From contig NC_090705.1 of assembly GCF_040954835.1 (NCBI RefSeq), positions 15,140,436 through 15,204,435 of the forward strand: DNA of 64,000 nt, in the 5' to 3' direction. Shown piece by piece: positions 51,201-61,759 of this stretch. A model generated the notes under the pieces. The model was given only the letters and a program-made list of their open reading frames with translations, was not told where the DNA came from and did no database searches. A program made the translations under genes and the position numbers. The DNA comes from Lepisosteus oculatus (taxonomy: Eukaryota; Chordata; Actinopteri; Semionotiformes; Lepisosteidae). Within the stretch, counting starts at the first letter, position 1. Every line of letters starts with the position of its first letter.

Positions 51201-51921
51201 GGCTTTGAGGGGATCAGAGCTGAAATTCAATGACAGAGCCGCGAGCTCTGACAAGTCTGAATATTTATCTTGAAAAACACCTGGAACGGCCATGGTCATG
51301 AACCATCTCCTGGTGCTCCAAGTCATCAAGTTAATTGGTTTCCGCAGCATCTGGCGCCGGGAGACAGGTTGACAGGTTGAACTCACTGGCTGCTGCGTGA
51401 AAGCGAACTCTTCCCTCTGCATGGCAGTGGGGGCGGACATACTGTAGCAGTAAGCAGTCATATTGAATCCAAAAAAGGTGCAGTAATCCATCAAATTTAC
51501 AAGCCCAGGTGAAAAAAGTACATTTCTTCAAATTCAAAAAGCATGTGTTAACTTGGGGAAAATATATGCCACATAAATGGAGATGGATCAAAGAAAAAAA
51601 TGGACAATAACAATGTCAGCAGCATGGTAATGCAGCTCTGTTTCCTTATGGGTAAAGTGGAAACTTTCAGCCGTTTACAGATTTAAATGAGGAATGACTG
51701 CAGCATTCGCTAAAATTTTCACCAAGTACTTTTTCACCATAACGTGGTGTCAATATTTTACCTTACAGTTTTATTCTCTTTTGCTACAGGGCCGTATCTG
51801 CAGGAAAGCTGGGAAATCCAAGAAAGCCTTCAGTCGTAAAGAAGCAGAGGCAACCTTTAAGAGTCTGGTGAAGACCCATGAGAAGTATGGCTGGGTGTCT
51901 CCCCCCGTGTCTGATGGCTGA
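38566..51921 (+). CDS. UBE2QL1: Ubiquitin-conjugating enzyme E2Q-like 1, two coding exons
   Basis: UBE2QL1 is an E2 enzyme: it accepts ubiquitin on an active-site cysteine and passes it on with E3 partners. Exons 38566-39261 and 51790-51921 join in phase 0 into 275 residues. Residues 115-275 match the 161-residue length I recall for the human protein and include KLHQVDKDS, the FPDNFPFSPPF core and GGAICMELLTPRGWSSAY, with likely catalytic Cys202. The C-terminus is VSDG. Residues 1-114 form a basic, Lys/Asn/Gln/Ser-rich, probably disordered extension starting MATLLRKIGLIRLHDRD. The ATG at 38566 is the first in-frame ATG after an in-frame TAA (38524-38526) and has A at -3 and G at +4. The internal ATG at 38908 has T at -3. 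The start at 38566 is therefore preferred. Confidence 0.95.
39367..39393. repeat. (TTTG)n microsatellite
   Basis: Nearly seven TTTG units just inside the UBE2QL1 intron, about 100 bases after the splice donor. Confidence 0.95.
41521..41697. mobile_element. Penelope-like fragment with inverted ends and target-site duplication
   Basis: ATATTTTCCTACAA occurs at 41521-41534 and again at 41684-41697, flanking a 149-base insertion. Inside, 41577-41599 and 41661-41683 are inverted copies of the element's 3' end (21 of 23 bases pair). The right arm ends exactly at the duplication. The middle has CACCTGAAGAAGGGT (41627-41641) and a (GAA)n tract at 41641-41658. Confidence 0.75.
44370..44535 (+). repeat. 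tRNA-derived SINE
   Basis: TAGCTCTGTTGGTAGACTCA (44384-44403) is a tRNA-like A box and GTGGGTTTGTCTCCC (44419-44433) a degenerate B box at normal spacing. A short unrelated body ends in CATCCATCC. The arms do not fold as a functional tRNA. Confidence 0.65.
45060..45260 (+). repeat. Decayed 3' part of a 5S-type SINE
   Basis: ATGGCTACGGTGTATCATCC, GGTACTGCAGGTAACGCATT and AAAGCACTTTAGCATTCTCT follow the order of the copies at 13045 and 59830, with more changes. Confidence 0.5.
45565..45850 (-). repeat. tRNA-like composite SINE, reverse orientation
   Basis: CATCCATTTTCCAAATGGCT is the reversed tail, GGGATACGCCCTGGTCTGGA the reversed 3' half, and GGAATGCTAACCACTGTGCT the reversed head. Antisense open frames over it are not genes. 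Confidence 0.75.
46940..47170 (+). repeat. Decayed 5S-rRNA-derived SINE
   Basis: GGGCTTAGTCTGTACTGGGA and GATGCTGGGAGACCAGTAGG plus TGACGCTCATCACC parallel the 5S-like head and following segment of the copy at 59490-59595. Confidence 0.5.
48135..48475 (-). repeat. tRNA-like composite SINE, reverse orientation
   Basis: CCATCCATTTTATAGCTGCT (tail), GGATACGCCCTGGATGGAAC (3' half), GTCAATTTTCCCAGAAGCCA (middle) and GCATTACTGTGCCA (head) are present in reversed order relative to 36137-36475. Confidence 0.78.
48530..49250 (-). mobile_element. Decayed Tc1-like transposon, reverse
   Basis: TCTCAATAGGATTCAAGTCA (48661-48680) corresponds to the reversed SPDLNPIE-coding region and TGGATCATTGGCCTGCTGAA (48738-48757) to another conserved core word. 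ATGCTTGACAGTAGGGATGG (48908-48927) lies where the reversed GGGSIM segment is expected. It shares AGTGACCAGGATACTGTT (49111-49128) with the element at 26130-27130. It is non-coding now. Confidence 0.68.
49350..49640 (-). repeat. Heavily decayed composite SINE, reverse
   Basis: GGTCATGGCAACCTATAGTC, GAAGAAACCCAGGGGAACTT and TTGAACTGAACTCAGG match the reversed SINE layout, but with many changes. Confidence 0.5.
50380..50600 (+). repeat. Possible tRNA-derived SINE
   Basis: CCAGTTCAAGTCCAATC (50431-50447) looks like a B box and AGGCTGAGCTTAATGGC (50405-50421) like an A box, with somewhat short spacing. The body is not recognised. Confidence 0.4.
50880..51400 (-). repeat. GC-richer unclassified repeat-like block
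   Basis: This half-kilobase near the 3' end of the UBE2QL1 intron is compositionally unlike its surroundings. It contains word pairs such as AAGTCAAGGATACAAGC and a tandem AGGTTGACAGGTTGA. The 111-codon minus frame here has no domain. I suspect a non-autonomous element but cannot name it. Confidence 0.35.
51790..51921 (+). CDS. UBE2QL1: UBE2QL1 coding exon 2
   Basis: A pyrimidine-rich tract and CTACAG (51784-51789) precede GGC CGT ATC. The exon encodes the last 43 residues, GRICRKAGKSKKAFSRKEAE through VSPPVSDG, then TGA. This helical C-terminal segment is highly typical of the UBE2Q family. Confidence 0.95.
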   Translation, partial: GRICRKAGKSKKAFSRKEAEATFKSLVKTHEKYGWVSPPVSDG

Positions 51922-53560
51922 CGTGGCCACATATTTGTGTCGCAAGACTGTACAACCTACCATCTTGTCCTCAATGCTGCGCATCTCCCATCCTTTGTTC
52001 TTTTAGTACTTTCATCTAGGTGCCATGGAGCACATGGTGACATTTAACTTATTCATGAGCAGATGTGTTTACAGCTAAATATCGCCTTTAGTGGATTGTG
52101 TTTCAAAACTGGATATGGCTCTACGGAACAGATAGCCCTGCCGATGTCAAGTTGTTGCCCCTTCCTTCCACCTGACCCACTTCATCTCGTGTGCGTTTGC
52201 TCTCATTCTCCCTACATGCCAACAATGTACTGCACTGAATGGCATCAGAGTTTCCATTCACCACTGCTCCTCTCATTTAAATGCAAATGAAGCCGTTAAT
52301 ATTTAATAGACAGGCAGTGCATTTGAGGTTCACTTTTTGCTGTGCTGTTTTTCACAGGTCAATGCAACTTGAAGATTGTAATTTATGTGGAGCTGTGCTC
52401 TCTTTCTCTCTCTCTCTCTCTTTCGTGGCTAAATTTAGACATCACTTTGTTGTGTAGATGGCCATTGATTTCCAATGAAAAAACACAAAATGTTGCTTAT
52501 GCTGAGGTACTGTAAAGATAAAACCCAATGGCAATTAACCACTGTTCTTTGTTGATGTTGAAAAATACCAATAACTGTAATGCTGATAATTTAGATACCA
52601 GATAGATGGATTGTTTAAGAGCAAGATGCAAGAGGCCTGACATTTAAAAACGTGAAAATTGTCCCTTGAAAACGTTTGTTTAATTGAAGCTCAGAAATGA
52701 AAGTTTAAATATAAAGTGGATAGACTCTTTCATAGATAGGAAAGCAATCCTACATTTAATAGGATTTGTTTCCCTCATTAAGAAGAAATAAGGTGGCATT
52801 ATATGTGATTTGCATTAAGCTTAAGACAACTCCTAAAGTGAGAAACTCTATCAATAACTGCAAAAAGCATGAATCTACAGTATAATTGATGCCATGTCTT
52901 TATTTTTAATTGTTTTACATCAAACGGTTTGTTGCTGCACCTCTGGCAGTAGTGTTGTGAATTGTTCTTGTTACTCATGTTCCTGTGTGTATTTTCTCTG
53001 AACTGTGGAAATGCATTAAAAAGAGCTGCAGTGAACACTGCTGAATTGCAGAGCGATATTCATTTCAAACACCTGCATATTCAAATTCAGAAAACAATAA
53101 TACAAAATTCAAACAGTTAGGTAAAACCAATCCAGAAGGAATGATAGAGCTACTATGTCTTTGATGATGTATTGAGGCTCTAAATAGTCCAATTATTGGT
53201 TAGAGCAGACTGTGTTAATTTTAGGTCCTTCTTTAGGTCTGAAGGACATATTGGTATTCCTCAGTTCATCTCAAATTCCCTTTACCTACAGTATGTACAG
53301 ATACAATATGTGAAATTACCACTTAGGATGCAAAGCTAACATCTATATTTATCTCTCCCTGTAATTCTTTATTAGTTTTGTTCAAATCATCCTACAGACT
53401 AATCAAGGAATATCAAATGTAGTCATTTTTCTTTTTTTCCCCCAAAGTTGAAATGCATGTGCTTACCTACAGTATGGTATCTCTGTTTGCAGTGTAATGT
53501 TGGATACTGATGGGATTAACAGATATTTCCGGTCAAAATAAAGTCATAAAAATAACAGCA
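51922..53560 (+). other. UBE2QL1: UBE2QL1 3' untranslated region (extent inferred)
   Basis: After the stop codon, the first canonical AATAAA on the plus strand is at 53537-53542, with another at 53586-53591. That implies a 3' UTR of about 1.6 kb. It includes a (TC)n tract at 52397-52423. No second open frame of note is present. The end point is an inference. Confidence 0.4.
52397..52423. repeat. (TC)n tract
   Basis: Polypyrimidine simple repeat in the inferred UBE2QL1 3' UTR. Confidence 0.9.
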
Positions 53561-53599
53561 CACCTCAGGTTTATGGCCATATCAGAATAAAAAATAGGA

Positions 53600-56500
53600 A
53601 GTGCTTAACAGAGGTATTTCCATCCAGTTTTCTAAAATGATTTGATGTGATAAATTACACTTTAAATCCTATTGTTGAGAAAGATGTTAAAAAGATAAAC
53701 ATTTGTACCATTAAAATGTTTCCCTTTCAAAATTAAATGAGCATAATCACTTTTGAAATACACAGTTTAATATATTCCATGTATGCTGTACATTCTTGTT
53801 TTTATTATATTGTATCTTAAACTAAAAGAACATTCTGTCTTTTAAGATACATTAGTCCATGTGTAGTAACAAGGCCATTTCCTGTCTGATCAGATAGAAA
53901 ATGAAAACAGATTTTGTTTGCATGGGCAATACCAAAGACAGGAGGGAATGTCCTACCCTTCCTAAAAACTCTTAGGACCTTCAGGAGAAACCTTAACAGG
54001 GAAACAGCCTCACTGCCTCAGTAAATGGATGCTCTTTTATAAAGTCACTTCACAAATAAATGCTCTGTATTAGACTCTCTAGATATTCACTTATGATGTG
54101 CAGTGCTCTGTCTTACTATAATATACTGTAAATCTAGCTTGCATTGGCATACCACATTACAGACCTGGTCTCTCTTTTATATTTAAGACTATATCTGGTG
54201 TATTAATCCAACAAAGCCAATTGTCAAAACAAAAAAATGGTGAGTACATTGTACCCTTTATTGATCTCCTAAAAAAAAAGAACATCAATGTTGTGGGCTT
54301 AGAATTCCATTAACAGTTCCATTAGCAAAGAGAGATGCTGCAGAACATTGTTGGTATTTGAAAAAGGAAATTCCTCCATTTGCATCCATATTCTTAGAGT
54401 CAAAACATCTGGGTAAAACCAGACCTGTTCCTGCATGATACTTTAAAAGAATGTAAAAATAGATGTTAGCTCCTGCAACTTTGAGCAGAGGAACAATTAG
54501 TTTGTGGTTGATGTCATCGCACTGATATAGCATTGAGTACAATCCATTATTTAGTTTACAGTGAAAAAGCATGTGCAGAAATTGGAACACTTCCTAAAAC
54601 ACATTGAATGACACAGTATTGTTTCTGCAGGATTCCAATTGGAAGTTTTTTTTTTCATTCTTTTAATGAGACAATATCAGCAAAGGCATATTTTTCAGCT
54701 TTTACATTTTGCAAGTACAAAGTTTAGAGTGCCACCTATATTAAGCTTTTTTTTACACCAGGAAATGGGGCTTTTCATGGTTTGAATTTTTGGAAACATC
54801 TGGTATCTAAATGCACAGCAGTGCTAATGGGTATTTCTCAAAAATGAATCTGTATGAAACCAGTCATTCCAAAAGTGATTGTATGTGTTTCTAAGGACTT
54901 GTATTAGGGATTATTATGATAAAGTTAATAATAATAATATGTCAAAATATCAGAAAATTGGGGATTGCTGTATTAGGAGCATAATTTTGTGATAGACTTT
55001 AGAATGGTAGTTTGCAGAAACAAATTAAACTAATTGTCTGAACAAGTGAGATGATTCTGTTATCTTATATCTGCATGTGATCAGTGATTGTTATTTTCTT
55101 GTTTTAAAAAGGAAAAAAAATCAGCAGCTGCTTCTTCGTTTTTGTTTTTGTTTCTTGTTTTCATGTCCTAAGCTGTGTTCTGTCATGTTGTATTATATGA
55201 ATTTTTTGTGTTTAATTTATTTGTGGTTTGCCAAAATGAACTTTTTGGAGCATGTCACGGGTATTCTCACAGAAAACAAAATGAATGAAATGTACCTGAA
55301 CCAAATGAAGCCTGGTGTCTGGGTGATTTAGAATGTTGTCTTCATTGTAAGAAATAAACTATAGGATACAAAGGATGTTATATTCACCTCACAAAATCAC
55401 AGGTTTAGAGTAGTGCAAAATCAGGAATGTGCAATAAAGCTATATAGGCTTATTTAACCCTGGAGAAAAGTATTGCTTTTTCATGATTTCCTTAGTTTTC
55501 CTTTTGGGATAATATGTCAGTTTTGAGTTGGCTATGATTTGTTTTATGGCTATGATTTTTAGAGGAATGTGTAACTATAAAGGAAAATATCGCAACATAA
55601 AACTGATTCAAGGTTTCCTGTCTAAAAGTTTATTTTAAAATGAATTGTAACTACATATAAAGAATAAGCTGTTTTAATAACATTTTTTTTATTGACTACA
55701 TACAGCTACAGGGCTGTATTCATGCGGATGCAGAGTCTATATCTTTAGTACATCTAGAAAACTTAATTAGAACATTAACTGGGCATATTGTGTAAACATA
55801 ACAATGTTAGACGTCCTAGAAGTAGCCAAGATACAATGAATATGAAGGAGTTTATGTTTATGTTTATGCATAATATTTACAGTGTTCTGTTACTTGAAAA
55901 TGAGTCACAACATTGGTGAAACACAGTGAGACTTAAATCTTTTTCTCATATAGAGTCCTTTGTACTGTTACAGAACTGGGTAATTACACTAAATTGTTCA
56001 GCTGGTTTTGTGAATTTTAATGGGTCAGAGCATCATATTCTACCAGTAGTACATTTGGGGGAGAATCAAATCACCATTTGGATAACTCAGTGACATCTTG
56101 ATTTTACTGTCACTTTGTTGCAGCATCAACCATAAGAAAGGCATAGCTCATAAGACTTCTTCAGTTTGCACAGCAATCTCTGTCGAAAGTCACAATAAAC
56201 TCTCCAAGTTAATCTTAAAGTTCTTGTATTCCAAATAAAACATTTGTTTGTCTATTTTTAAAATAAATACACAGTGTTCAGGGTGGTTGACATGAACATA
56301 GTTTTCTCCCTTGCCATATTAAAAACATCATATTTTAAATATGGTGTTAATGAGTTAAATCAAAATCTTATTGTAACAATGTGGGCAATGCCAAATTTCT
56401 TTCTTTCAATAGCAGACCTGGCTAATATTCCAATGTAGAGGAAGTCGTTTCAAAACAGAATAATACAGCAACAAAAGGCACAAGAAGCTTTGGGGCTGCT

Positions 56501-58050
56501 TATTATGCATAGTATTGTCAACTGTCATTGGCTGCATGGTCCTCATGGAATATCTGGAACTGGTGTGTCTAGTAGCTGTAATTGTGTAAGGGAACCAACA
56601 TACTATTAGGACATTGTTGTTTCTTTGTTTGAAATATATAATTTATCTCAGTTTCCTAATAAAAGCTGATTTAATCAGGGCCATAGGACTAACAGAGAAA
56701 TTCGGAGCTCTTATCTGATTTAGTGACTAATCAGTCGACAAGAGCACAATTTATTACCTAGGATCCATTGGACCGCTCAGCTAAAGAGCTTAGAAGATTA
56801 AAGGTATAGAATTATGGATAGCAAAGCCTTGCTCCATTACTTTTATCCACGACTTTCCCTATTGTCGTGACGAATGAAGCTGCACTTGGATCCTGGCTGA
56901 AACAAAATTGCAAATAACAATTTTTCCACAACCAAACATGATCCAGAGTGTGTCCACCCAATTCATGACAACAAATTATTCGAACACTCAAACACATTTT
57001 GTGAAAAGGGGATTTTCTTTCTAAGGTACAGCAGTTTATTTTGTATTTGTACAGACGTTTACTTGCTTTACAGAGCTTGTGATATATCTGTCAACAAATC
57101 CATATTCTGTACTTTTTGGACTCCTGACACTTTTGCAGCAGAGACCTCAAATATCCATAGGAGATATGAAGACCTCACGACCTTTCTATTAATGTTGAGC
57201 AATAAGTCATGTGCTCTGATGTCTTTGGTCCTTGCAGGAAAAGCAAGTGTTTTGCCCCTGGAATTACCAGTGCGTAATTCCCTTTATAAACCTTTTAAAA
57301 CTGCATTCAAGAATGCAAATGAGATTAAACCACTTGAGGATCCCAACAAGTAAGTAATGTTTTTCATGTTATATAAAGTGCTTTGTATTCCTCAAAGTCA
57401 CTATCCTTATAATTAAAGTCTGGTTTGGTGACACTGTTTTGTATACATGCGTACAAGAAGAATACAAAGAGAAGCTTATCATGTGAAGCTTTTTTCCACT
57501 ATAATAATTTTCTTTCTTCATCTATAGCTTTCTATTATTTTCCTTACCTCTTTTCCTATTTGTTCTTATTTCCCAGAATTTTCATTAGCAGATGTATTAT
57601 TTTTCTATATTCTCGTATAATAATTTACACATCATTATGCACTATTATCAAAATCCTATATGCCTAATATCTCCTGGTCCATACATGATGTACGAGCAGA
57701 CAAAGGAAACTAAAGGAGACAAGATCACCTTTGGTTTGAGATAAAGAAGGACATTGACTTGTGCTTCAGAGAAAGGTCCATGAGGGCCATTTTATAAGTC
57801 AAAAGGCGTGACTCTAAATATTAAACAAGCTCTAAATATTATAATAAATATAATAATATTTTTGGTGCAATATGAACTCTAATCTGCAGTTATTAAAATT
57901 AAGTTTTATTAATTCTGACCTTCAAGAGATAAATTGATATTAATGGTAAAGCAACCCAAGGAAATACATTTACATTTTATCCATGCATGTCACTAAACAT
58001 TCTTTGTTTATGCCGTTACATCTTTTTTAAAATTTGATTTTGGACATTGA
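53600..58050. other. Gene-poor flank downstream of UBE2QL1
   Basis: The DNA is AT-rich with many short frames. The only stretch that looks at all exon-like is 57063-57353 (see findings). No repeat family is recognised. Confidence 0.5.
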
Positions 58051-58059
58051 TTAGTGAAT

Positions 58060-58405
58060 CAGGGTGGCATGGTGGTGCAGTAGTGTGCATTACTGTCTCA
58101 CAACTCTGGGGCCCTGGGTTTAATTCTGGATCTGGGGTGCTGCCTGTGTGACGTTTGCCTGTGCTCCTTGTATTCATGTGGGTTTTCCCTTGCTGCTCTG
58201 GTTACCTCCCACAGTCAAACAACATACTCGTAGGTTATTAAGCTTCTAGCACAATTGGCCATGGTTAGAGTGTTTGTGTCTGTGTATACCCTGAGGTGGA
58301 CTGGCATCTCGTCCAGGGTGTACCCTGACTTGGGTGCATTGCTTGCAGGGATAGGCTCTATCGCCACAGTGACCCTGAAAAGCTATAAGATGGATGAACA
58401 GATGA
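58060..58405 (+). repeat. Near full-length tRNA-like composite SINE
   Basis: GGGTGGCATGGTGGTGCAGT at the head, B-box-like GGGTTTAATTCTGG, middle CATGTGGGTTTTCCCTTGCT, 3' half GGTGGACTGGCATCTCGTCC and a tail ending AAGATGGATGAACAGATG. Same layout as 36137-36475. Confidence 0.85.
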
Positions 58406-58637
58406 ATTCATGAATCAATGACTGATAATGAATAATTGATAAATGTAGCTGTAATGTATTTTCAATCAATCATCAGTATTTAAGTATTTTCTAGATTTAC
58501 AGTATTTCAACAACATTTTTTCCACAGAAATACATTTGTATATGAAGAGCATTTTTCATTTGTGTGGGTTCTTCTGCATAATAACTCTAAGAATAGTATA
58601 AGACCTTAGTTATGCTTGAGAGCTAAAAAGATTGATT

Positions 58638-58690
58638 GGTCTTCAAAAATCTTAAATTATTAAAAGGTCTTCAAAAATCTTAAATTATTA
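58638..58690. repeat. Tandem duplication, 28-bp unit
   Basis: A 25-base segment at 58638-58662 is repeated without change at 58666-58690. Confidence 0.95.
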
Positions 58691-58869
58691 TTAATTATTA
58701 ATGTTAATGCAGAAAATTGAAGCTAACTCTGAAAAGAAAATACATAGCATAAGAAAACATTCATACGTGACAACACATTTTTTAGCAGGAAAATGCCATA
58801 ATAACAGTAGCACAGACATTTTATTGAACAGCAATGCCACATGTAGGTAAAATTCATTATGCTAATTAA

Positions 58870-59420
58870 CATCTGTGATCTGTGCTTTGCATCTGGTTGC
58901 AGATAATGTCTAATGGGATTCTGTCTAATTCGTTTTGAAAGAGTCAGGACAAGCGTGTGAGTGCTCACTGGTCTCTGAGTCCTATGCCACTCATCATCAA
59001 CTATTCCTATAACTTTTCAACAAGAGAGAAGAGAATCCATGAAATAACTAACATTCTTGTTCTTTGTTGTTATACAAGCAGCAGGAGGATGTGTGTTGTC
59101 CTGCTGAAACATTGTCACATCAGGATCAGCCTAAAGTGGGGTAAATGAGGTCTCAAGACTAGCACTGTGCTGTCAGGATACCCGTAATTACTGTAAGTGC
59201 AGTTCTGTAGTGAATAAACACTCTACTCACTCTGTTCTGTAAAACCTTTTGAATGTCATAATGTTTATATCCTGCACTTATTTTCATTAGTCAGGGTGGT
59301 CATTACAAACCCTTAATTCATCACCAAAAAAAGCTTCCCTCATCTGCTGCTGAGTCCATCTGAAGCATTGGTCTCATATATTGGTTGACATTGTTGTGCA
59401 CATTTGTCCATGTCCTTGTC
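58870..59420 (-). mobile_element. Possible decayed DNA transposon
   Basis: TGTTGTCCTGCTGAAACATT (59095-59114) and CATCAGGATCAGCCTAAAGT (59119-59138) resemble reversed transposase-core words of Tc1/mariner remnants in fish. The ends are not visible, and other explanations are open. Confidence 0.3.
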
Positions 59421-59449
59421 TTTGTTAATTTTGTTGTTACCAGCAGCCA

Positions 59450-59980
59450 TATCACTCTGCAACTCACAGCTGGAAGCCCACTGAAGCTCAGCAGGTGTGA
59501 GTCTGGTCAGTACCTGGATGGGAGACCTCCTGGGAAAAACTAAGGTTGCTGCTAGAAGTGGTGTTAGAGGGGCTGGCAGGGGGTGCTCACCCTACACTCT
59601 GTGTGGGTCCTTATGTCCCAGTATAGCAACGGGGACACTATACTGTAAAATGGCGCCCCCTGCCTTCGGATGAGACCAAGGTCCTGACTCTCTGTGGTCA
59701 CTAAAAATCCCAGGGTGTTTCTCGAAATGAGTTACCCCAGTGTCCTGGCTAAATTTCCCACTGGCCTTTACCAATCATGGCCTCCTAATAATCCCCATCT
59801 CTGAATTGGCTTCATCACATCCTCCCCACTGATAGCTAATGTGTGGTGAGTGTACTGGTACGTTGTGGCTGCCATCGCATCATCCAGGTGGGGCTGCACA
59901 TTGGTGGTGGAGAAGAGTCCCCATTACCTCTAAAGCACTTTGAGTGGAGTGTCCAGAAAAGCAATATCTAAAGTAGAAGG
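59450..59980 (+). repeat. Full-length 5S-rRNA-derived SINE
   Basis: The head GAAGCTCAGCAGGTGTGAGT, TGGTCAGTACCTGGATGGGA and GACCTCCTGGGAAAAACTAA preserves the internal control region and 3' half of 5S rRNA, as in SINE3-type elements. A body of about 350 bases leads to CATCATCCAGGTGGGGCTGC, CTCTAAAGCACTTTGAGTGG and a tail near 59970. It defines the family to which the truncated copies at 13045, 25768, 45060 and 46940 belong. It is not a working 5S gene: the 5' half is missing. Confidence 0.85.
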
Positions 59981-59984
59981 AATT

Positions 59985-61525
59985 TTGTTTTTCACCAGGA
60001 TTGACATTAAAGGTTAAATTATCTCATTACCTGTGCCCAATCAACTCTCTCACCTATGTTTTGTTTTCAATGCTTATGAAAAAATATTATGATCAATTGA
60101 AACATAATGATGCCAAAAACATTTAATACATATAAAAATCTGTAGATTATATTTTCTAAAAACATACATACTGTATATAAAGTAATTATAGTGATTATAA
60201 AGTGATATAGAGTGATTGGTTCTTTTAATCGATTGATAGATGATAGTAGAGTACAAGTACAAATACAAGCATCTCTCCTAAAATCATTTTTACAAGATTT
60301 CTCGGCAGTGTCTACATTAGATAAACAAGGCTGAAAATACACTAATCCCAAATAACAGAACAATTTTCAGGCATTACAACAAACCATTCAGATTTCCACT
60401 GAACATTTATTCAAAGGCACAGTTTGGTGATAATGGGCAGTTTGACAGCAATATTCTATTTCAAGAAAATAAAAAAAGATTGCTGTCAAATCTTCCATTA
60501 CCATAAGTCTCTACAGATCCATTGCTGGATGAAAACCTCCTCAAAGTTATTATTCCACAGACTCCTACCACATCAGGCTTGTACACATTTTTAATCTTGT
60601 CATTTCTTTGTCCCTTAGGGTCCAGTTCATTATATTCTATTTCATTTTCTGATTCATTCCTCTTTCTATATATAAACTCTCTCGACTCTCTTAAAGCTCT
60701 CCACTCTCATAAAGATATCATTTACAGGTACCTCTCCCCATTCACTTCGTTTTCTGCATCCTATAGTTATTTCAGGTATGTATCTTTTCCAAGCCTTCAT
60801 TTGGTCTGTCTACCTAACCTGTTCTACAGGTCATCCATTGAGATAGGATGTGGTGATACAGTGGAATAGAATCTAACACTGAACCCAAAGTGACAGTGTC
60901 AATTCTTGACAATGATGAAGGTTCTTGTGTTTAAATGATTAAGGATGATATTGAAGCTGAAGCTGCTGTAAAACGTGGAGCACAGATCTCAAAACATGGC
61001 CATCATTATACTGTGTAATTAAATTACCAACAGCAAAAAAATTACTCTTGCTTGCAGTTGAATTTAATGTAACCAATGTCACCATTTTGCTACCACCATT
61101 AAATCTGCATCTTTGTGAGACTTAGCCATGCTGTTGCAATTGTAGAGAACATTGTTATTTGGCATATTGCATTATTATTGTTTTCAACAAAAAAAATCAA
61201 AAAACATGTTTTTTATATTTTATATTAACTATGGTAAAATACTGCAGCATAAGCACAAAAATGCAACAGTGTGCTTTAGTGAGGTGTCAGATATAAAACT
61301 CCCAAAATGTAGTTCCATTGTAAAAGTCTCTAGTAAGCTCAGTTTTCAAAATGTTAGGTATTACTCTTTTATCAACGTGAATGAATTGTATCCTCATGTT
61401 AAACACCGCTCCTTATAAGAACTATACACACATAATATATACATATAAAGATTATACTTTACCTTCATATACACAAAATGGCAGAATTCTAACTCTCTTC
61501 GGTTGGTACTGCTGTGCCCTTCAAT
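59985..61525. other. Intergenic sequence, no gene seen
   Basis: The 115-codon frame at 60522-60869 is rich in Ser, Phe, Leu and Tyr and lacks domain or splice support. Nothing else is recognised. Confidence 0.5.
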
Positions 61526-61529
61526 ATTG

Positions 61530-61750
61530 TTAAGTGCTAATTAACATTAGAAACACTGGGACACGAACATGTACACACCACAGCAGGGCCAATTTTTCCC
61601 AGAAGCCAAATATTCAACCAGTATGTCTTTGGGAGGAAACTGGAGCACCAGGAGGAAACTGTTGTGAACACGTTGAGAATGCAAACAGCACCCCAGGTCC
61701 AGAACTGAACCCGGACCACAATCACTGGGAGCCAACTATGCTAAAGTTGG
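61530..61750 (-). repeat. 5' half of composite SINE, reverse
   Basis: GCCAATTTTTCCCAGAAGCC, AGTATGTCTTTGGGAGGAAA and CAGAACTGAACCCGGACCAC are the reversed middle and head of the 36137-36475 family. Confidence 0.7.
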
Positions 61751-61759
61751 GGCACATTA

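Larger units (their letters stand above)
39262..51789 (+). other. UBE2QL1: UBE2QL1 intron 1 (12.5 kb)
   Basis: A single long AT-rich intron separates the two coding exons. It contains a (TTTG)n tract, a Penelope-like fragment, SINE copies and a Tc1-like remnant, each listed separately. The stretches 39400-41510, 41700-44370 and 49650-50380 hold nothing else I recognise. Confidence 0.9.

Noticed and set aside
51159-51591. Minus-strand frames of 111 and 86 codons
   Set aside because: They sit mostly in the repeat-like block of the UBE2QL1 intron and resemble no known protein.
59490-59570. 5S rRNA gene
   Set aside because: Only the 3' part of 5S is present and it continues into a SINE body.
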